From NCBI GenBank assembly GCA_022563285.1, contig JADFNQ010000113.1, forward strand, positions 1-5,130: a stretch of 5,130 nucleotides of DNA, given 5' to 3'. Origin of the DNA: Chloroflexota bacterium (GTDB lineage: Bacteria; Chloroflexota; Dehalococcoidia; SM23-28-2; RBG-16-64-32). A program made the translations under genes and the position numbers. Below the pieces are notes generated by a model, which saw only the letters and a program-made list of their open reading frames with translations, was not told the DNA's origin and searched no databases. Position 1 is the first letter of the stretch. The number at the start of each line of letters is the position of its first letter. Positions 4,418-5,130 of this stretch are shown here, piece by piece.

Positions 4418-5130
4418 CTAGGCGCGGGCGGCGGTGACCTCGACGGGGGCCGAGGCCTGACCCGCCTGGAACAAGGCGGTGACCGCGCCGCCGTCGTAGT
4501 ACAGGGGAACGTATAGCACGCGCGGCTGCAGGCCGTCCGTGATGTGAGCGCGGAGGGTGAGGCTGCCGCCGTTCCCCTTCAGCGTGACCTCGTTCCCCTC
4601 GGCGATGCCGAGCTCGTGGGCGTCCGCGGGGTGCAGCTCCACGAACTCCTCGCGGTGCAGCTTGTCCGCCTCCGGGGAGTGGAGGGCTGCGCCCTCGTAG
4701 CTGGTGTAGAGGCTGCGGCCGGTGGTCAGCGTGAAGCCGTCGCCGCCCGGCACTGCGGTGGTGGCTACCGGTTGGAGCTCTGCCTTATTCGGGCCCAGAC
4801 CGTCGAGCGGCTGCTGGGCGCCGGACTCCATCTCGCGGTAGGTGGCCTGGCTGTACAGCGGCACGAGTTGCGCTAACTCGTCCATGATCTCGGACGGGCT
4901 CCCGTAGTTGAGGCGCAGCTCGCCAACCTTAAGGCGCTGGGCCAGCCGCGTGCCCAGCTCGCCCAGGATGCGCCAGGCGGGCTGGGCCTCTCCCTGCGGC
5001 GGCGTGGCCGCCTGCATGAGCAGGACGCGGCGGTCAGCGCTGGTGATCGTGCCCTCCTTGCCGAAGGCGCCCACGTCCGGCAGGACGACGTGCGCCGCCT
5101 GCGCCGTGTCCGTCGGCAGGCTATCGATGA
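4418..5130 (-). CDS. nuoG: NuoG-like molybdopterin-oxidoreductase-family subunit, C-terminal part (5' end outside window)
   Basis: The frame enters from the right edge and gives 236 residues to TAG at 4420-4418. HVVLPDVGAFGKEGTITSADRR (about 13-34) is the family segment usually read as VVLP...EK.GT.TN.EGR. GEA..AW.IL.EL follows at about 46-58. From about 130 there is a molybdopterin-dinucleotide-binding-like C-terminal domain (PF01568): TTGRSLYTSYEGAALHSPEA, then VELHPADAHELGIAEGNEVTL and YVPLYYDGGAVTALF. The 'YDGG..HSP..' and 'HPADA..LG' run is typical of the NADH-quinone oxidoreductase large subunit (NuoG) of high-GC bacteria, where it sits in the peripheral arm of complex I and carries Fe-S clusters in the missing N-terminal part. 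A formate dehydrogenase alpha-like subunit is the alternative. TSADRR differs from the usual TN.EGR. A GTG at 5074 is internal, not the start. No other nuo gene follows. Confidence 0.75.
   Translation of the reverse strand, partial: IDSLPTDTAQAAHVVLPDVGAFGKEGTITSADRRVLLMQAATPPQGEAQPAWRILGELGTRLAQRLKVGELRLNYGSPSEIMDELAQLVPLYSQATYREMESGAQQPLDGLGPNKAELQPVATTAVPGGDGFTLTTGRSLYTSYEGAALHSPEADKLHREEFVELHPADAHELGIAEGNEVTLKGNGGSLTLRAHITDGLQPRVLYVPLYYDGGAVTALFQAGQASAPVEVTAARA

Noticed and set aside
5072..5074. GTG as the start of the NuoG-like gene
   Set aside because: Family sequence (HVVLPD) continues upstream in frame to the window edge, so the gene starts outside the window.
1..5130. CRISPR array, tRNA, rRNA, insertion sequence or phage genes
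   Set aside because: No spaced repeats of CRISPR type, no cloverleaf or rRNA-like sequence, and no transposase or integrase motif were found on either strand.

Overview
The window is GC-rich (about two thirds G+C by eye) and densely coded, with short spacers and frequent GTG starts. It looks like ordinary chromosomal sequence of a high-GC bacterium. Two genes, and possibly a third, have a -10-like box only 9-15 bases or so upstream of the start and no clear Shine-Dalgarno, which suggests leaderless or very short-leader transcripts. Together with the gene set (NuoG-like subunit, LON-domain protein, DUF2007 protein, DegV, orphan secretion-type ATPase) this would fit Chloroflexota (Dehalococcoidia-like) or another lineage with many leaderless genes. 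That placement is a low-confidence inference; no marker gene or rRNA is present.

Layout. (1) Plus strand, 1-1441: the 3' end of a rhodanese-domain gene; a degV-family gene whose middle is missing and whose two halves lie in different frames; and a HAD-superfamily phosphatase 2 bases after the degV remnant. (2) Minus strand, 1395-2258: an orphan ATPase related to VirB11/CpaF/PilT secretion and pilus motors, with an altered Walker A. It overlaps the HAD gene tail to tail by 47 bases, and a 24-base near-palindrome sits in the overlap. (3) A 59-base divergent promoter region, 2259-2317, with one -10-like box for each direction. (4) Plus strand, 2318-3340: a zinc-dependent medium-chain alcohol/polyol dehydrogenase with all zinc ligands. 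(5) A 131-base convergent spacer, 3341-3471, with a C/A-rich left arm and a G/T-rich right arm. Transcripts entering from either side therefore first meet a C-rich, G-poor stretch, so it is a candidate two-way Rho-dependent terminator. (6) Minus strand, 5130-3472: the C-terminal third or so of a NuoG-like molybdopterin-family subunit, then a 79-residue DUF2007 protein and a LON substrate-binding-domain protein 9 bases further on.

The genes do not form one obvious pathway. DUF2007 and the LON-domain protein are probably co-transcribed, and the HAD gene is probably translated in concert with what remains of degV. I see no defence system, CRISPR array, RNA gene, integrase or insertion sequence. 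The points most worth a second look are the internally deleted degV, the divergent leaderless promoters, the altered-Walker-A ATPase, and the strand-asymmetric convergent spacer. I do not see a clearly new multi-gene system.
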